A DNA stretch of 15,069 nt from Acidobacteriota bacterium (GCA_021827245.1 JAKAWN010000137.1:1-15069); one strand, 5' to 3'; positions 1-7,916 are shown, counted from the stretch's first letter. Notes: generated by a model not told the origin, from the letters alone. Numbers and translations: made by a program.

Positions 1-761
1 GGTGCCTTCCCGCCGAGTTCAAGATTTACCTTCGTGATGTTTGGCGCTGCCGCCGCCATGATGGCAGATCCTGTCTCGACGCTGCCGGTAAAGCTGATCA
101 TGTCGACCCGGGGTGATGAGGCAAGCGCCCTCCCAACCGTGGGGCCACGGCCATGTACAATGTTGATGACTCCCGGCGGCAAGTCGGTTTGGGCAAGCAG
201 TTCGCAAAACTTCACGGCATTGTGAGGCGTTTCTTCGCTGGGTTTGATTACAATCGTATTCCCTGTGACCAGCGCGGGAGCTGCTTTCCGTGCAATCAGG
301 AAGAAGGGGAAATTCCACGGCAGGATGCCGCCGACCACTCCGATGGGTTGGCGAAAAAGGAAGATAGACTCTCCGGAACGATCGCTCTCCAGGATTTCGC
401 CCTCGATTCGGCGCGCCCATTCCGCCGCGTAATCAATGTAATCAGCGGTAAAGGCTACTTCAACGCGAGCCAGACTCAGAATTTTCCCTTGTTCTTCGGT
501 AATAATTCGCGCGAGAGGTTCAATATTCTGCCGGATCTTCCCTGCAATCTGGCGCAGCAATCTGGACCGCTCGATCGATGGTTTCCTTGCCCAATCGCGC
601 TGGACCGAAGCGGCGGACGAAAGCGCACTTGAGAGATCGGAATTGTTACTTTCAGGCACGGTGCAAATGAATTGGCCTGTTGAAGGATTTGTTACCTCGA
701 TACGTTCTTTGGAACTTGATGGTAAGAACTCACCATCGATGAAGTTTTCGAAGGACTTCAT
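1..761 (-). CDS. AldA-like NAD(P)-dependent aldehyde dehydrogenase, N-terminal part (cut by window edge)
   Basis: Oxidises an aldehyde to the carboxylate with NAD(P)+. The closest family I recognise is lactaldehyde/glycolaldehyde dehydrogenase (AldA), a soluble cytoplasmic tetramer. I translated 253 uninterrupted codons. Visible landmarks are EEQGK (about 89-93), PWNFP (149-153, with the oxyanion Asn150), GNTIVIKPSE (168-176, with the cofactor-binding Lys173), SFTGS (223-227) and ELGGKAP at the edge, whose Glu248 is the general base. The catalytic Cys, expected about 35 residues later, lies outside the window. The ATG at 759-761 is preceded by GGAGG about seven bases upstream, which fixes the start. 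It is transcribed in the same direction as the 1627-4646 operon but separated from it by 865 bp, so it may have its own promoter; I found no convincing one. The family assignment is firm; the substrate is inferred. Confidence 0.93.
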   Translation of the reverse strand, partial: MKSFENFIDGEFLPSSSKERIEVTNPSTGQFICTVPESNNSDLSSALSSAASVQRDWARKPSIERSRLLRQIAGKIRQNIEPLARIITEEQGKILSLARVEVAFTADYIDYAAEWARRIEGEILESDRSGESIFLFRQPIGVVGGILPWNFPFFLIARKAAPALVTGNTIVIKPSEETPHNAVKFCELLAQTDLPPGVINIVHGRGPTVGRALASSPRVDMISFTGSVETGSAIMAAAAPNITKVNLELGGKA

Positions 762-1439
762 GCGAACACCTCCAGAATTAATAGGGATCTTGTGCGGATT
801 CTCTTACTTCGATTCATTACGAGCAGGTCCATTCTGGAATTCCCCACATCCGGTAAAAGGATCAGGGAGAATGCTCACGCTAACTGCTGCATGGCTCGCT
901 ATGATTTGTCGCGCCATTGAAATTAGGTGATATAGTAAAATTTTTCCACCCATTTCTGTTCCTCTGTTTGCGTCTAACTGCCTCTCTTCGTGCGAGAATA
1001 TTTTGAAATGACCTCCATGAATGAATCCTGAAAACGTTGCTTTGTTACGGAGGAGCGCAGAACCAGGAGAATGCCGAATCTGACAAACTTCACAGGCTAT
1101 CGTACATTGGGGGTGTTTTCTCTCCACCGCACAAAGTAAGTACGTTAAGTCCGAGTTCAGGGAACATCGTTGCCTCAGCCGCTAGCGACGAATCGGCAAG
1201 CGCCGCTGACGCCGCATAAGCTCCGTCAAGGTGGTTAACACAATGAGGCGCCATGAACTGATCACGTGTTACGTCCTGCAAGACCACGTATATGATTGGC
1301 TACTGGCAGGTTGTTTATTTCCATCTTCGAGCGGTTGGGTAACTTGACCGTCGCGACGGACCCTGCTGCGCCGCGGGCAGCAATGCCGGCTGAACTGGGC
1401 CCGCATGCCCCGCTTGACAGAGCGACAGCACCCCGACAG
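762..1439. other. Gene-free stretch between aldehyde dehydrogenase and amidohydrolase remnant
   Basis: I see no credible gene here on either strand. The minus-strand open frames of 65 aa (1090-1287) and 107 aa (804-1127) resemble no family I know and have no convincing ribosome binding site. Because an amidohydrolase fragment borders it on the right, part of this DNA may be the fully eroded C-terminal half of that gene, but I could not trace homology below about 1440. The only clear signal is the ribosome binding site of the aldehyde dehydrogenase just above 761. Confidence 0.5.
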
Positions 1440-1610
1440 CAGGCGCTCCATCTTTACCCCTACCAGCGCTTTGCCGCCACTAATCCCAGATAAGAGCCTC
1501 ATGCGGGAATTCTGCTTATGGGCATTCGTGCGGGGCAGTGGGCAACTGCTGTCCCTGCCGCGATCCATGAATCTGCAGTGGAACACGTCTTCAACTAACA
1601 CCGCGAACAG
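1440..1610 (-). pseudogene. Frameshifted fragment of a TRZ/ATZ-type amidohydrolase (chlorohydrolase/deaminase superfamily)
   Basis: Reading the minus strand and changing frame gives the ordered core motifs of the cytosine-deaminase/TRZ-ATZ amidohydrolases. First comes VLVEDVFHCRFMD, resembling the 'VL.HCV.LDD' strand. Next, in another frame, is IAAGTAVAHCPA, resembling 'tGtsVAHCP.SN'. Then, back in the first frame, is NSRMRLLSGISGG, resembling 'SNMRLaSGIAPV', followed by ALVGV. A third frame gives GKDGAPAV, resembling the metal-ligand 'GTDGA..N'. The order and spacing match the family, so at least three frameshifts have accumulated. About 200 N-terminal residues are absent, because the aminotransferase gene ends at 1627. 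Intact members deaminate or dechlorinate amino-purines, triazines or S-adenosylhomocysteine-like substrates. Once intact, it would have lain in the same direction as its neighbours and could have been part of their operon. The reading rests on motif matching by eye. Confidence 0.5.
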
Positions 1611-1626
1611 ACCGAACAGTTGGTTT

Positions 1627-2760
1627 TCAGGCACGGTCGAATTCCTGCCTGGCGAGGATCCCTTCAAGCGTCGAAAGGTAGCGATCGATGTCCGACTTGT
1701 CGTTATAAAGGTGGACAGAGCCTCGAACGCGCCCATCACCCGCCCAGACGGTCACTCGTTCCTTTTGCAGCGCTGTCCCGATCTCCTCCGCTCTTGGGTG
1801 GGCAAATGCCACAATACCAGAAGCGTATTCGGAGCCATCTGGTGTCAAAAGATCAAGTCCAAGGCGGTCGAGTCCAGCCCGGAGATTGGCAACCAGAGGC
1901 TGCAATTTGCGATAGATGTTTTCAACCCCAATATCCAGAAGAAACTCAAGACTCTTCTTCAAAGCGAAGATCGAAGGAAAATTCGGCATGCCGACCGCCA
2001 ATCGGGCCGCGCCGTCTTTAAGCTCGAACGTCTCGAACCGCTTTTCTGAGAAAAGGTTCTTCACCGAGTACCACCCAACCATTGCAGGCTTCAGCCTTGC
2101 TCGAAAACGCGGGCTGGTGTAGATAATGCCCAGCCCATGCGGTCCGAGCAACCACTTGAAGCTGCTCGACATGAGATAGTCGATGCCATCTACACTGACC
2201 GGGCACCTCCCAAGCGCCTGAGTCGCATCAATTGAAACAAAGGCCCCAACTTTTGCCGCCGCTTCAGCTATTTTCTGCACGAAGGGAAGGTAAGCCCCTG
2301 TCTTATAACTGACAAGGCTGAGGGAAATCAGGCGCGTTCGCGGGCATATATTCTCTGCCACCCTCTCCCAATCAAGTTTGCCTCCTTGGCCGGGGATCAC
2401 CACAACATCAATTCCATTCTGTTTCAAGCGCACCCATGGGAGAACATTTGATGGAAACTCCAGCTCGCTGATGATCACCTGGTCGTGCAGTTTCAATTCC
2501 AAAGACGCAGCGAGAAGGCTTAAGGCTTCCGAAGCGCTCGATAGAAACGTGACGTTGGAAGAATCTGTGCTTAGTAGGCTAGCAGCCAGATGAAGCGCGT
2601 CCGCTTCAACCCTATGGAGTTCTACGCGACCCGGCGTCCCGCGAGCTTTAATCCGGGAATACAGTTGAAAGGCTTTCTCGCAATCGGGATGTGGCAACCC
2701 TTCGGCAGCCGTATCCAGATAAGTCACTTCTCTTGCTGTAGGAAACAAGTCCTTATACAT
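1627..2760 (-). CDS. Class V PLP-dependent aminotransferase/lyase (isopenicillin-N-epimerase/desulfurase-like fold)
   Basis: A 377-residue fold-type I PLP enzyme. SIDATQALG places the pyridine-binding Asp178 and Gln181, and SSSFKWLLGPHGLG places the Schiff-base Lys202. The C-terminal VRGSVHLYN (345-353) is the 'R.S.H.YN' substrate-carboxylate motif with Arg346. A catalytic Cys in the 'RxGHHC' position of SufS/CsdA desulfurases is absent, so it is unlikely to be a cysteine desulfurase. An aminotransferase, racemase/epimerase or C-N/C-S lyase is more likely. The start is well fixed: GAGGA overlaps the TGA stop of the preceding M20 gene, with only 6 bp between the coding regions, so the two are cotranslated. 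It is third in the operon beginning at 4646. Substrate is not inferable; the M20 partner suggests an amino acid released from an amide or acyl derivative. Confidence 0.88.
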   Translation of the reverse strand: MYKDLFPTAREVTYLDTAAEGLPHPDCEKAFQLYSRIKARGTPGRVELHRVEADALHLAASLLSTDSSNVTFLSSASEALSLLAASLELKLHDQVIISELEFPSNVLPWVRLKQNGIDVVVIPGQGGKLDWERVAENICPRTRLISLSLVSYKTGAYLPFVQKIAEAAAKVGAFVSIDATQALGRCPVSVDGIDYLMSSSFKWLLGPHGLGIIYTSPRFRARLKPAMVGWYSVKNLFSEKRFETFELKDGAARLAVGMPNFPSIFALKKSLEFLLDIGVENIYRKLQPLVANLRAGLDRLGLDLLTPDGSEYASGIVAFAHPRAEEIGTALQKERVTVWAGDGRVRGSVHLYNDKSDIDRYLSTLEGILARQEFDRA

Positions 2761-2766
2761 GTGTCC

Positions 2767-3909
2767 TCATTGAAAAGATGTCATCAGTCGCCTATAAACC
2801 TCGAATGCCATCTCGACTTGATCCAGATCCACGAACTCGTCCTCGGTATGTGCCTGTGCAATGCTTCCAGGGCCCATGACAATGCTAGGAACCCCCGCCA
2901 TTGAGAGTTTGCTCGCGTCGCTCCCGAAAGGAACTCCCACTGGCTTCGGATCGAGCCCTGCATCTTTCAAAGCCTGAGAGGTCTGAAGTGCGATAGGTGA
3001 CTTCGAGGGCGTCTCCAAAGGCCAATCCTGAAGTACCGCGGGTCCTACGACGACTTCGAAATTGTGGTCGGTGGCTCGAAGCCCCTCGAGTTCCCTGCTG
3101 ATGTTAACAAGCGTGGCAGGCCCCTGTTCGCCGGGAACCAGGCGTCGATCGATCTCGATCCAACAGAACTCGGGCACGACGTTGACCTGCGTACCGCCTT
3201 CTATCAACCCTACATTCAAGGTGGGCGGTCCTACTAACGGATGGCTCATGGTCTGTATTCGCTTGGCATATTCAGCGAGCGTGTCGATAACGCGCGCCAT
3301 ATGTTCAATGGCGTTAGCGCCAAGGCGCGGTTCCGAGCTGTGCGCAGACTTCCCGCGCGTTGTGATTCGGAAACGAACGCACCCTTTGCTGGCGATTGCG
3401 ACCCTCATTTCCGTAGGCTCAGCCACCACAGCTGCAGAAGCTTCAATATTCTCACAGAGTTTCGCCACGCCTCGATAAGAATGTTCCTCATCAACGGCGG
3501 CCACCAACCACACATCACAGACCGGATCTTTCCCCGACACCTTCAGATCGGCGACAGCATGCATCATGGCCGCCAAGCCAGCTTTTGTATCACAGGCACC
3601 CCTCCCATACATTCGCCCAGAACTTACGGTGGGCTCGAACGGAGGCACAATCATGTCCTCGACCCCAGCCGTGTCCACGTGCGCTTCAAAAATGATTTTG
3701 TCATCATGGCGCCGCCCTGGGGTCCGAATGATGACATTCGGGCGATCCGGCAGCACTTCCTGTATCCGAAACTCGATCCCGCGTCCTTCGAAAAACTCCA
3801 TTATGTAGCGCTGAATTTCACATTCCGGCCGCCCATTGGTGTAAGCGGGGTTGACGCTATTGATGCGAATCAAATCAGCTAAGGTTTGAACTAACGGTGA
3901 ATATGCCAT
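2767..3909 (-). CDS. M20 family metallohydrolase (ArgE/DapE/ACY1 type)
   Basis: A 380-residue cytoplasmic di-zinc amidohydrolase that would cleave an N-acyl amino acid or peptide-like amide. The full M20 signature is present: EAHVDT (His77, Asp79), YGRGACDTKAG (bridging Asp107), VDEEHS (general base Glu141 and zinc ligand Glu142), AEPTE (Glu164) and AHTEDEF (His354). The dimerisation insert (about 178-290) contains the usual GKSAHSSEP segment. Length is normal for the family. The ATG at 3907-3909 shares a base with the TGA of the upstream gene (TGATG) and has no Shine-Dalgarno of its own, so translation is probably coupled. It sits between the MBL-fold protein and the class V PLP enzyme, which suggests it frees an amino acid that the latter uses. 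The substrate cannot be told from sequence; ArgE, DapE, carboxypeptidase and acylase members share these motifs. Confidence 0.93.
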   Translation of the reverse strand: MAYSPLVQTLADLIRINSVNPAYTNGRPECEIQRYIMEFFEGRGIEFRIQEVLPDRPNVIIRTPGRRHDDKIIFEAHVDTAGVEDMIVPPFEPTVSSGRMYGRGACDTKAGLAAMMHAVADLKVSGKDPVCDVWLVAAVDEEHSYRGVAKLCENIEASAAVVAEPTEMRVAIASKGCVRFRITTRGKSAHSSEPRLGANAIEHMARVIDTLAEYAKRIQTMSHPLVGPPTLNVGLIEGGTQVNVVPEFCWIEIDRRLVPGEQGPATLVNISRELEGLRATDHNFEVVVGPAVLQDWPLETPSKSPIALQTSQALKDAGLDPKPVGVPFGSDASKLSMAGVPSIVMGPGSIAQAHTEDEFVDLDQVEMAFEVYRRLMTSFQ

Positions 3910-4646
3910 CAGATTATATTGGGTGACGAAGATCGTCCTTCGAGGGTTTGCAAGGCTTTTTGTGCGCGTCGACCTCCCCTGTCCATAGTGATAGTAAGGT
4001 GTCCTGAAAGCAGTGTATCACCCCTCTGTCTAGCGAGTTTTTCAATGCTCTGAACGTATTGCTCCAGGTTACCGTCCCAGGTATTGCTTGGCAAAAGCTT
4101 GTCGCCATGGAAAACGGCGTCGCCGGGGAAGAGGATGGATTTCCCTTCTTCGCACAAAATCAGCGAAAGCATGCCGGAGCATTGGCGGGAGTTTGGAAAA
4201 CCCGCAACTCGAGTCGCCGATCCTGAAGAAGTCTTCTTAATTGCGCGTGTGCGCGAGCGGGCAGGGTTAAAAACATATTTTCCAGTATAGAAGCCTCCCT
4301 CCTTGGCAATGCTCAGACTGACACGCTCTTCGTCACCCTTGCTGAGGTGTTCCGCGGTCTGCCACGACGTCGCCCCTTCAACCCCAAAACGCTCATGCCA
4401 TCCGAAAGCCGTGCCGGCTTGGCTCGCGTGCACATGTGTCAGCACGAGGCATTGGAGTTGGCCGGGGTCGGGGCCGTCAAACCGCATGCTCGTTAGAATG
4501 GGCTCAATGGTTATTCCTAGTTCGGCATCGACCATGGCCAAATCGCGGCCGCCGTCAATCATGTAGACGCGGCAACCGCGCTCTTCCGATAGGATGAATT
4601 TAAGAGCCCCGCCACCCACCCAATAAGCTTGTTCAGATGGTTGCAT
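3909..4646 (-). CDS. Metallo-beta-lactamase-fold protein with depleted metal-binding motifs
   Basis: A 245-residue protein whose order of motifs follows the glyoxalase-II/MBL superfamily: an N-terminal strand with VYMIDGG (28-33), LVLTHVHASQAG (67-78), a central ATRVAGFPNSRQCSG region, ILFPGDAVFHG (171-181) and TLLSGH (211-216). The standard HxHxDH becomes His71-x-His73-x-Ser75-Gln76, so Asp and His are lost. The usual 'PGH.pG' histidine is replaced by Gln155 or Arg154. Asp176 and His216 remain. Both metal sites are therefore incomplete, which suggests altered metal use or loss of hydrolase activity. The reading frame is intact. It is the first gene of the operon, with a weak ribosome binding site and a stop codon directly upstream in frame, so no earlier start is possible. 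The coupled overlap with the M20 gene implies related functions. Fold call strong, activity unknown. Confidence 0.8.
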   Translation of the reverse strand: MQPSEQAYWVGGGALKFILSEERGCRVYMIDGGRDLAMVDAELGITIEPILTSMRFDGPDPGQLQCLVLTHVHASQAGTAFGWHERFGVEGATSWQTAEHLSKGDEERVSLSIAKEGGFYTGKYVFNPARSRTRAIKKTSSGSATRVAGFPNSRQCSGMLSLILCEEGKSILFPGDAVFHGDKLLPSNTWDGNLEQYVQSIEKLARQRGDTLLSGHLTITMDRGGRRAQKALQTLEGRSSSPNII

Positions 4647-5328
4647 GGTTCATTCTTCGATTACAAAATCACCTTGGGCGTTCGCAGGTTCAATTAAGGC
4701 CAGGGCTACGAGCGCGACTCCGGGCTACTGGCACTCTCGCACGTAGTCGCAAAAGCATTGGAGCTCCTCGCGTAAGGCTCCACGAGCCTCCTCTCGTAAG
4801 CGCGGATCGCAGCTTGCTTCGGGGATTTCGAGACCTTTTTCGCGCCAGAAAGCTGAAACCGCTTGGGAAAAGGCTGGGGTTACCCATTCCGCGCTCGCCG
4901 ACAGAGGGCAAGGTTTCGTGGAGATTCACGCATGCAATTCCCGGCAACCGCCATTGGGCTTCAACAACACCCTATACTTTGGCCCAGCATTCGAGAACCT
5001 TCCAGAATGTGTCCCGGGTGACGCTGCTGCCATGGCTGCGCGAACTAGGCGCATCCAGTCTCCCGGATATCACAGCCTCCGATCGATGTCATGAACACCT
5101 TTGATGATTGTCGGACAACTTCCGCCGTATTTGGCCAAAAGCGAATCTGGCCTCTTGCGCTGCACCTACGTCGAACCCACCTCGCCTAGGTGGCCGGAGT
5201 CGACCTCCTCTTACAGCGGCGCGTACCGCGAATCAAGTGGAGCAGATTATTTCAGCGTCGTTGCTACGTCAATTATAATTATTAGACAATATATGTCCGA
5301 AATTGGTTCATTTGACCTGGGAGGCGTC
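4647..5328. other. Long divergent intergenic region between the MBL-led operon and the first LysR gene
   Basis: 682 bp without a recognisable intact gene. On the minus strand, one frame from about 4920 to a TAG near 4727, and on past it to a TGA at 4651-4653, reads like the end of a helical protein (for example LEIPEASCDPRLREEARG). It ends 4 bp before the MBL start. A plus-strand frame from roughly 4780 to 5095 is also open and includes AETAWEKAGV and FNNTLYFGPAFENLP. I recognise neither; at most one can be real, and the minus frame would be a broken gene. The part near 5250-5330 holds the probable LysR promoter and an A/T palindrome. A LysR operator for the divergent operon would be expected here, but I cannot point to it with confidence. 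Confidence 0.4.
5251..5280 (+). promoter_or_regulatory. Candidate promoter and palindromic operator of the first LysR gene
   Basis: A perfect TATAAT (5274-5279) has a weak TTCAGC (5251-5256) 17 bp upstream. The -10 lies inside a perfect 10-bp palindrome, AATTATAATT (5271-5280), about 50 bp before the LysR start. LysR regulators commonly bind A/T-rich interrupted palindromes and repress themselves, so the overlap fits autoregulation. Because the -10 box is itself within a palindrome, TATAAT also reads on the other strand. The assignment is by eye only. Confidence 0.4.
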
Positions 5329-6237
5329 ATGGAATTTCGTCAGCTCGAAATGCTTCTGGCGGTGGTTGAGAGTGGTGGATATGCGAAGGCGGGAGAGCGG
5401 CTCCGTATCTCCCATTCAGCCATCCACCGCCAGATCAAGCTCCTCGGGGACGAGATTAACGATCGAATTTTAGCACGAAATGGAAAACGGGTCGTGCTAA
5501 CAGAAGCCGGAGAAATTCTCATCGGAACCGCACGCAGAGTTCGCCAGGAAGTAGTCGACACCTATCACCAGCTCAACGCGATCCGTGGACTCGAGTGCGG
5601 CAGCTTGAGAATCGGCACTGCTGACACTATTCTCTTTTCTTATTTGCTTCCAATTCTTGAGCGCTACCAGAAACAATATCCGCGAGTGGAGGTCTATGTA
5701 AAAACTACGAGTGCTGGAAATGTTTTCGAGCAAATTCACGCCAGAAACCTTGACTTGGGTATCGTATTCAATGCAGCAAAGCTTCTCCCCAAGAAAACAA
5801 ACCTCCGATATGAAATTCTTTACGAGGAGCAATTCGTGTGGGCGGTAGGCAAGGACCATCCGCTAGCCAGAAAAGCATCGGTTTCCCTCAAGGAATTGGC
5901 CAGCTTTCCCTTTGCAATGTTGCCGGAATCGAGCCATCTCCGGCAGATATGCGAAAAGCGGCTCCAACAGTTGCGCACCGCTACATACATTTCCTTCGAG
6001 CTTGAAAACGAGGAAGCGATAGAAAAGGTCGTAAAGACGAGTCTTGCCATTGCATTGCTCCCGGCAGGGCGCTCCGGCAATGACGGTATTTACCGACTGC
6101 GAGTCCGCGAAGCCCCCGTACGTGGAGACGTTAGCCTGGTTCTTCCAAGTCGCGCACACATCCCGAAGTCCGTCCGTGAGTTCGTTAGCCTATGCAGGGA
6201 AAGGACCCGTCAATATTCTCCAAAACGGAGAAGATAA
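5329..6237 (+). CDS. LysR-type transcriptional regulator (first paralogue)
   Basis: A 302-residue LysR-family DNA-binding protein. The N-terminal winged helix-turn-helix (residues 1-60) carries RQLEMLLAVVE, AGERL, SHSAIHRQIKLL and the LTEAG segment. The periplasmic-binding-like co-inducer domain begins near residue 90 (GSLRIGTAD). An ATG at 5101 in the same frame would add 76 residues with no family counterpart. The ATG at 5329, with GGGAGG just upstream, gives the normal length and the canonical N-terminus. It is divergent from the MBL/M20/class V operon, the classic layout for a LysR regulator and its target, so control of that operon is a reasonable inference. It closely resembles the regulator at 13280. 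The last codons hold a small perfect stem (6216-6232) without a T-run, and the IS1182 remnant begins within a few bases of the stop. Confidence 0.93.
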   Translation: MEFRQLEMLLAVVESGGYAKAGERLRISHSAIHRQIKLLGDEINDRILARNGKRVVLTEAGEILIGTARRVRQEVVDTYHQLNAIRGLECGSLRIGTADTILFSYLLPILERYQKQYPRVEVYVKTTSAGNVFEQIHARNLDLGIVFNAAKLLPKKTNLRYEILYEEQFVWAVGKDHPLARKASVSLKELASFPFAMLPESSHLRQICEKRLQQLRTATYISFELENEEAIEKVVKTSLAIALLPAGRSGNDGIYRLRVREAPVRGDVSLVLPSRAHIPKSVREFVSLCRERTRQYSPKRRR

Positions 6238-6239
6238 GG

Positions 6240-7288
6240 ACAATGGCAAGGGTTTGTCCGACCTCGCTGCGCAAGCGCGCTCGCATCCTCACGTGTTCGG
6301 GCGAATCTCCGGCGCACTTTAACCGCCCTCGCCGCCGTTTCAACTCCCCGGTCAAATGCGCATCCGATAGATAGCCTTCAATTCCTCGCTGCTCCAGCCC
6401 CTTCAGGTTCCGCACCGAAAAGAAACCGCTGTCCGCGCTCACTTCCTGCGGCCACGCCCAGCAACCCTGTTGGACCTGTTCCACCATCGGGAACGGCAAC
6501 GCCGCATCGCTGGTTGACTGGGTGGTCCGCTGGGCCACGATCAAATGATCATCGCTCACCGCCAGATCTACCGTATAGCCCAGCACATAGCCCCGTGCCG
6601 CACGCAGAAACCGACTGTTGGGGTCGGTTTCCGACAACTGCCGCGCTCCCATCCGCCTCAGCCTCTGTAGCTTCTGCTTCGTCTCCCGAACCTGCTCCTG
6701 CAGCCGTTCCCCGTAGTCGGCATCCACTTCCGTTCCCGGCTCTTCGTCTGCATCCGCTGCGTCGCACTGTTGCTGCCAGCGCCGAATCGCCCGCCGCGTC
6801 TTCGCCAGTTGCCGGCGCAGTTCGTCCCCGTAGACCGTGCGCTTTTGGGAGGCGTTTGCCCCCACCCGCGTCGAATCGATCACCACGTGCCCCAGCCGCC
6901 CCATCCCCAATCCCCGCGCCACCTCCACCACCTGCAGAAACAGATCGTTGATCGCCCACCGGTACCGCGTCCGGAAGACGTTCTACGTCCAGTGGTCCGG
7001 CTGCGCTCCCCCTGCCAGATAGCGGAACGCCAGGTCCTCTCTTACCCGCTGTTCCAGCCGCCGCGACGAGGTCACCTGCAGCGCGTAGGCATACAACCAG
7101 ACCTTCAGCAGTAGCGCCGGCGCATACCGCGCCCGCCCTACTTTCACGTAATCAGCCTCGAACCCGCTCAAATCCAACTCCTCCACCACATGATGCAGGA
7201 AAAAACACAGGTGATTCTCGCCTAGCACGTCCTTCACACTGGGCGGCAGCAGATACGCCTGGTCGGGATTGTAGGGAAGAACTTTCAT
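6240..7288 (-). pseudogene. IS1182-like DDE transposase, amber-interrupted and C-terminally truncated
   Basis: The N-terminal section (start 7288, perfect AGGAGG seven bases upstream) reads YNPDQAYLLPPSVKDVLGENH and RARYAPALLLKVWLYAYA, the IS1182 N-terminal domain. A TAG at 6983-6985 interrupts it, replacing the leucine-like residue in PDHWT-x-NVFRTRYR; the same frame continues beyond with no shift. Downstream, VIDSTRVGANAS holds the first catalytic Asp and SADSGFFSVRNL the second. Between them is a charged linker (about 6640-6840). The conserved 'VEPVFG' segment with the catalytic Glu should follow RMRARLRSEVGQTLA. Instead the frame enters unrelated DNA of the neighbouring regulator gene and stops at 6185. 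With one catalytic residue gone and an internal stop, it should not transpose. Confidence 0.85.
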
Positions 7289-7309
7289 CCTCTTGCCTCC
7301 TCATCCCGC

Positions 7310-7340
7310 ATTATACAAATCCCTCAACCCCAGTTGTCAC
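7310..7340 (-). promoter_or_regulatory. Candidate transposase promoter of the IS1182-like element
   Basis: On the minus strand a perfect TATAAT (7310-7315) lies 21 bp before the transposase start. GTGACA (7335-7340), five of six matches to the -35 consensus, stands 19 bp upstream of it. The spacing is slightly long. A -35 box this close to the element edge is common among insertion sequences. Confidence 0.4.
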
Positions 7341-7343
7341 ACA

Positions 7344-7916
7344 GACTCCGGCGGGGGAGAAGACATCCGGCACGTGTACGAGTATATGCACCCCAAAAGT
7401 GAACATGTCATTGACGGGTTCCGTCTCCACATGCGGCTGACGATCATACAGCAGCACGCAAAGGCGTTCGAACTACGGCAGCCAGAGAGTAGGAGTGCGG
7501 CCTCGATGCAGTTGGAGAGTATCAAGCACCTGCTCTTGCAGGGGAATGTCGAAGATGCCTTGGAGCGGATGACCCGCCTACTCGCGGACCTCGATCTGAC
7601 CCGAAATCGCTCCGCACCGGCGGAGAAACTGGCCACGCGCGTGGCCAAGTTCGAGGCCTACATTCACAACCATCAGGAATTGATCCAGAATTATGGCCAG
7701 CGGTATCGGCAAGGGGAGACGATCAGCACGCCGTCCGTTGAATCGACGATCAATCAGGTTGTGGCCGGGAGCATCGTCAAACAACAACAGTGGCACTGGA
7801 GGCGACAATGGGCGCACCTGCTCCTACTTACCTGGACCAAGGTCCTAAATAACGAACTGGAAGAGACGTTTCGGCGCTGGCATTCGCTGTTCCGCGTTCA
7901 AGCGAAAGCGGCCTGA
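7344..7916 (+). pseudogene. ISKra4-like transposase, C-terminal portion only
   Basis: Homology starts at the DSGGGEDIRHV segment (7344 onward) and continues through SEHVIDGFRLHMRLTI, the typical ISKra4 'sEH.lDWFH.tMRLTv' block. The following part has a helical region with GNVEDALERM, and then ISTPSVESTINQVV with KQQQWHW, which holds the conserved catalytic Glu. It ends at a natural-looking C-terminus, ELEETFRRWHSLFR, and a TGA. About 190 residues remain of a protein that usually has roughly 400 or more, so the N-terminal part with the first catalytic acids is gone. The frame can be extended back to a TTG at 7293, but that lies in the IS1182 element and is not a real start. Confidence 0.85.

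Larger units (their letters stand above)
6240..7343 (-). mobile_element. IS1182-family-like insertion sequence remnant, 3' end missing
   Basis: The element keeps its upstream end, promoter and ribosome binding site but stops abruptly behind the LysR stop codon, before the transposase C-terminus and the distal terminal repeat. The right boundary is placed where the ISKra4-like reading frame takes over, between about 7340 and 7347. I could not identify terminal inverted repeats or target-site duplications. The missing end implies deletion or recombination after insertion rather than a fresh insertion. Confidence 0.65.

Noticed and set aside
1269..1739. 156-residue minus-strand open frame as an independent gene
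   Set aside because: It overlaps the end of the class V PLP gene in another frame, and its middle part is one of the frames of the amidohydrolase remnant.
5101..5328. 76-residue N-terminal extension of the first LysR regulator from an upstream in-frame ATG
   Set aside because: It has no counterpart in LysR proteins, covers the likely promoter and palindrome, and lacks the good ribosome binding site found before 5329.
6216..6232. Perfect 6-bp stem (TTCTCC/GGAGAA) at the end of the first LysR gene as a terminator
   Set aside because: The stem is short, lies within the coding region and is not followed by a T-run.
6514..6959. Proline/arginine-rich and glycine/alanine-rich open frames on both strands
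   Set aside because: They are shadow frames of the GC-rich transposase linker, with low-complexity composition and no supporting motifs.
7293..7343. TTG-initiated extension of the ISKra4-like frame
   Set aside because: It lies in the promoter and start region of the IS1182-like element on the other strand and has no similarity to transposases; the frame is open there by chance.
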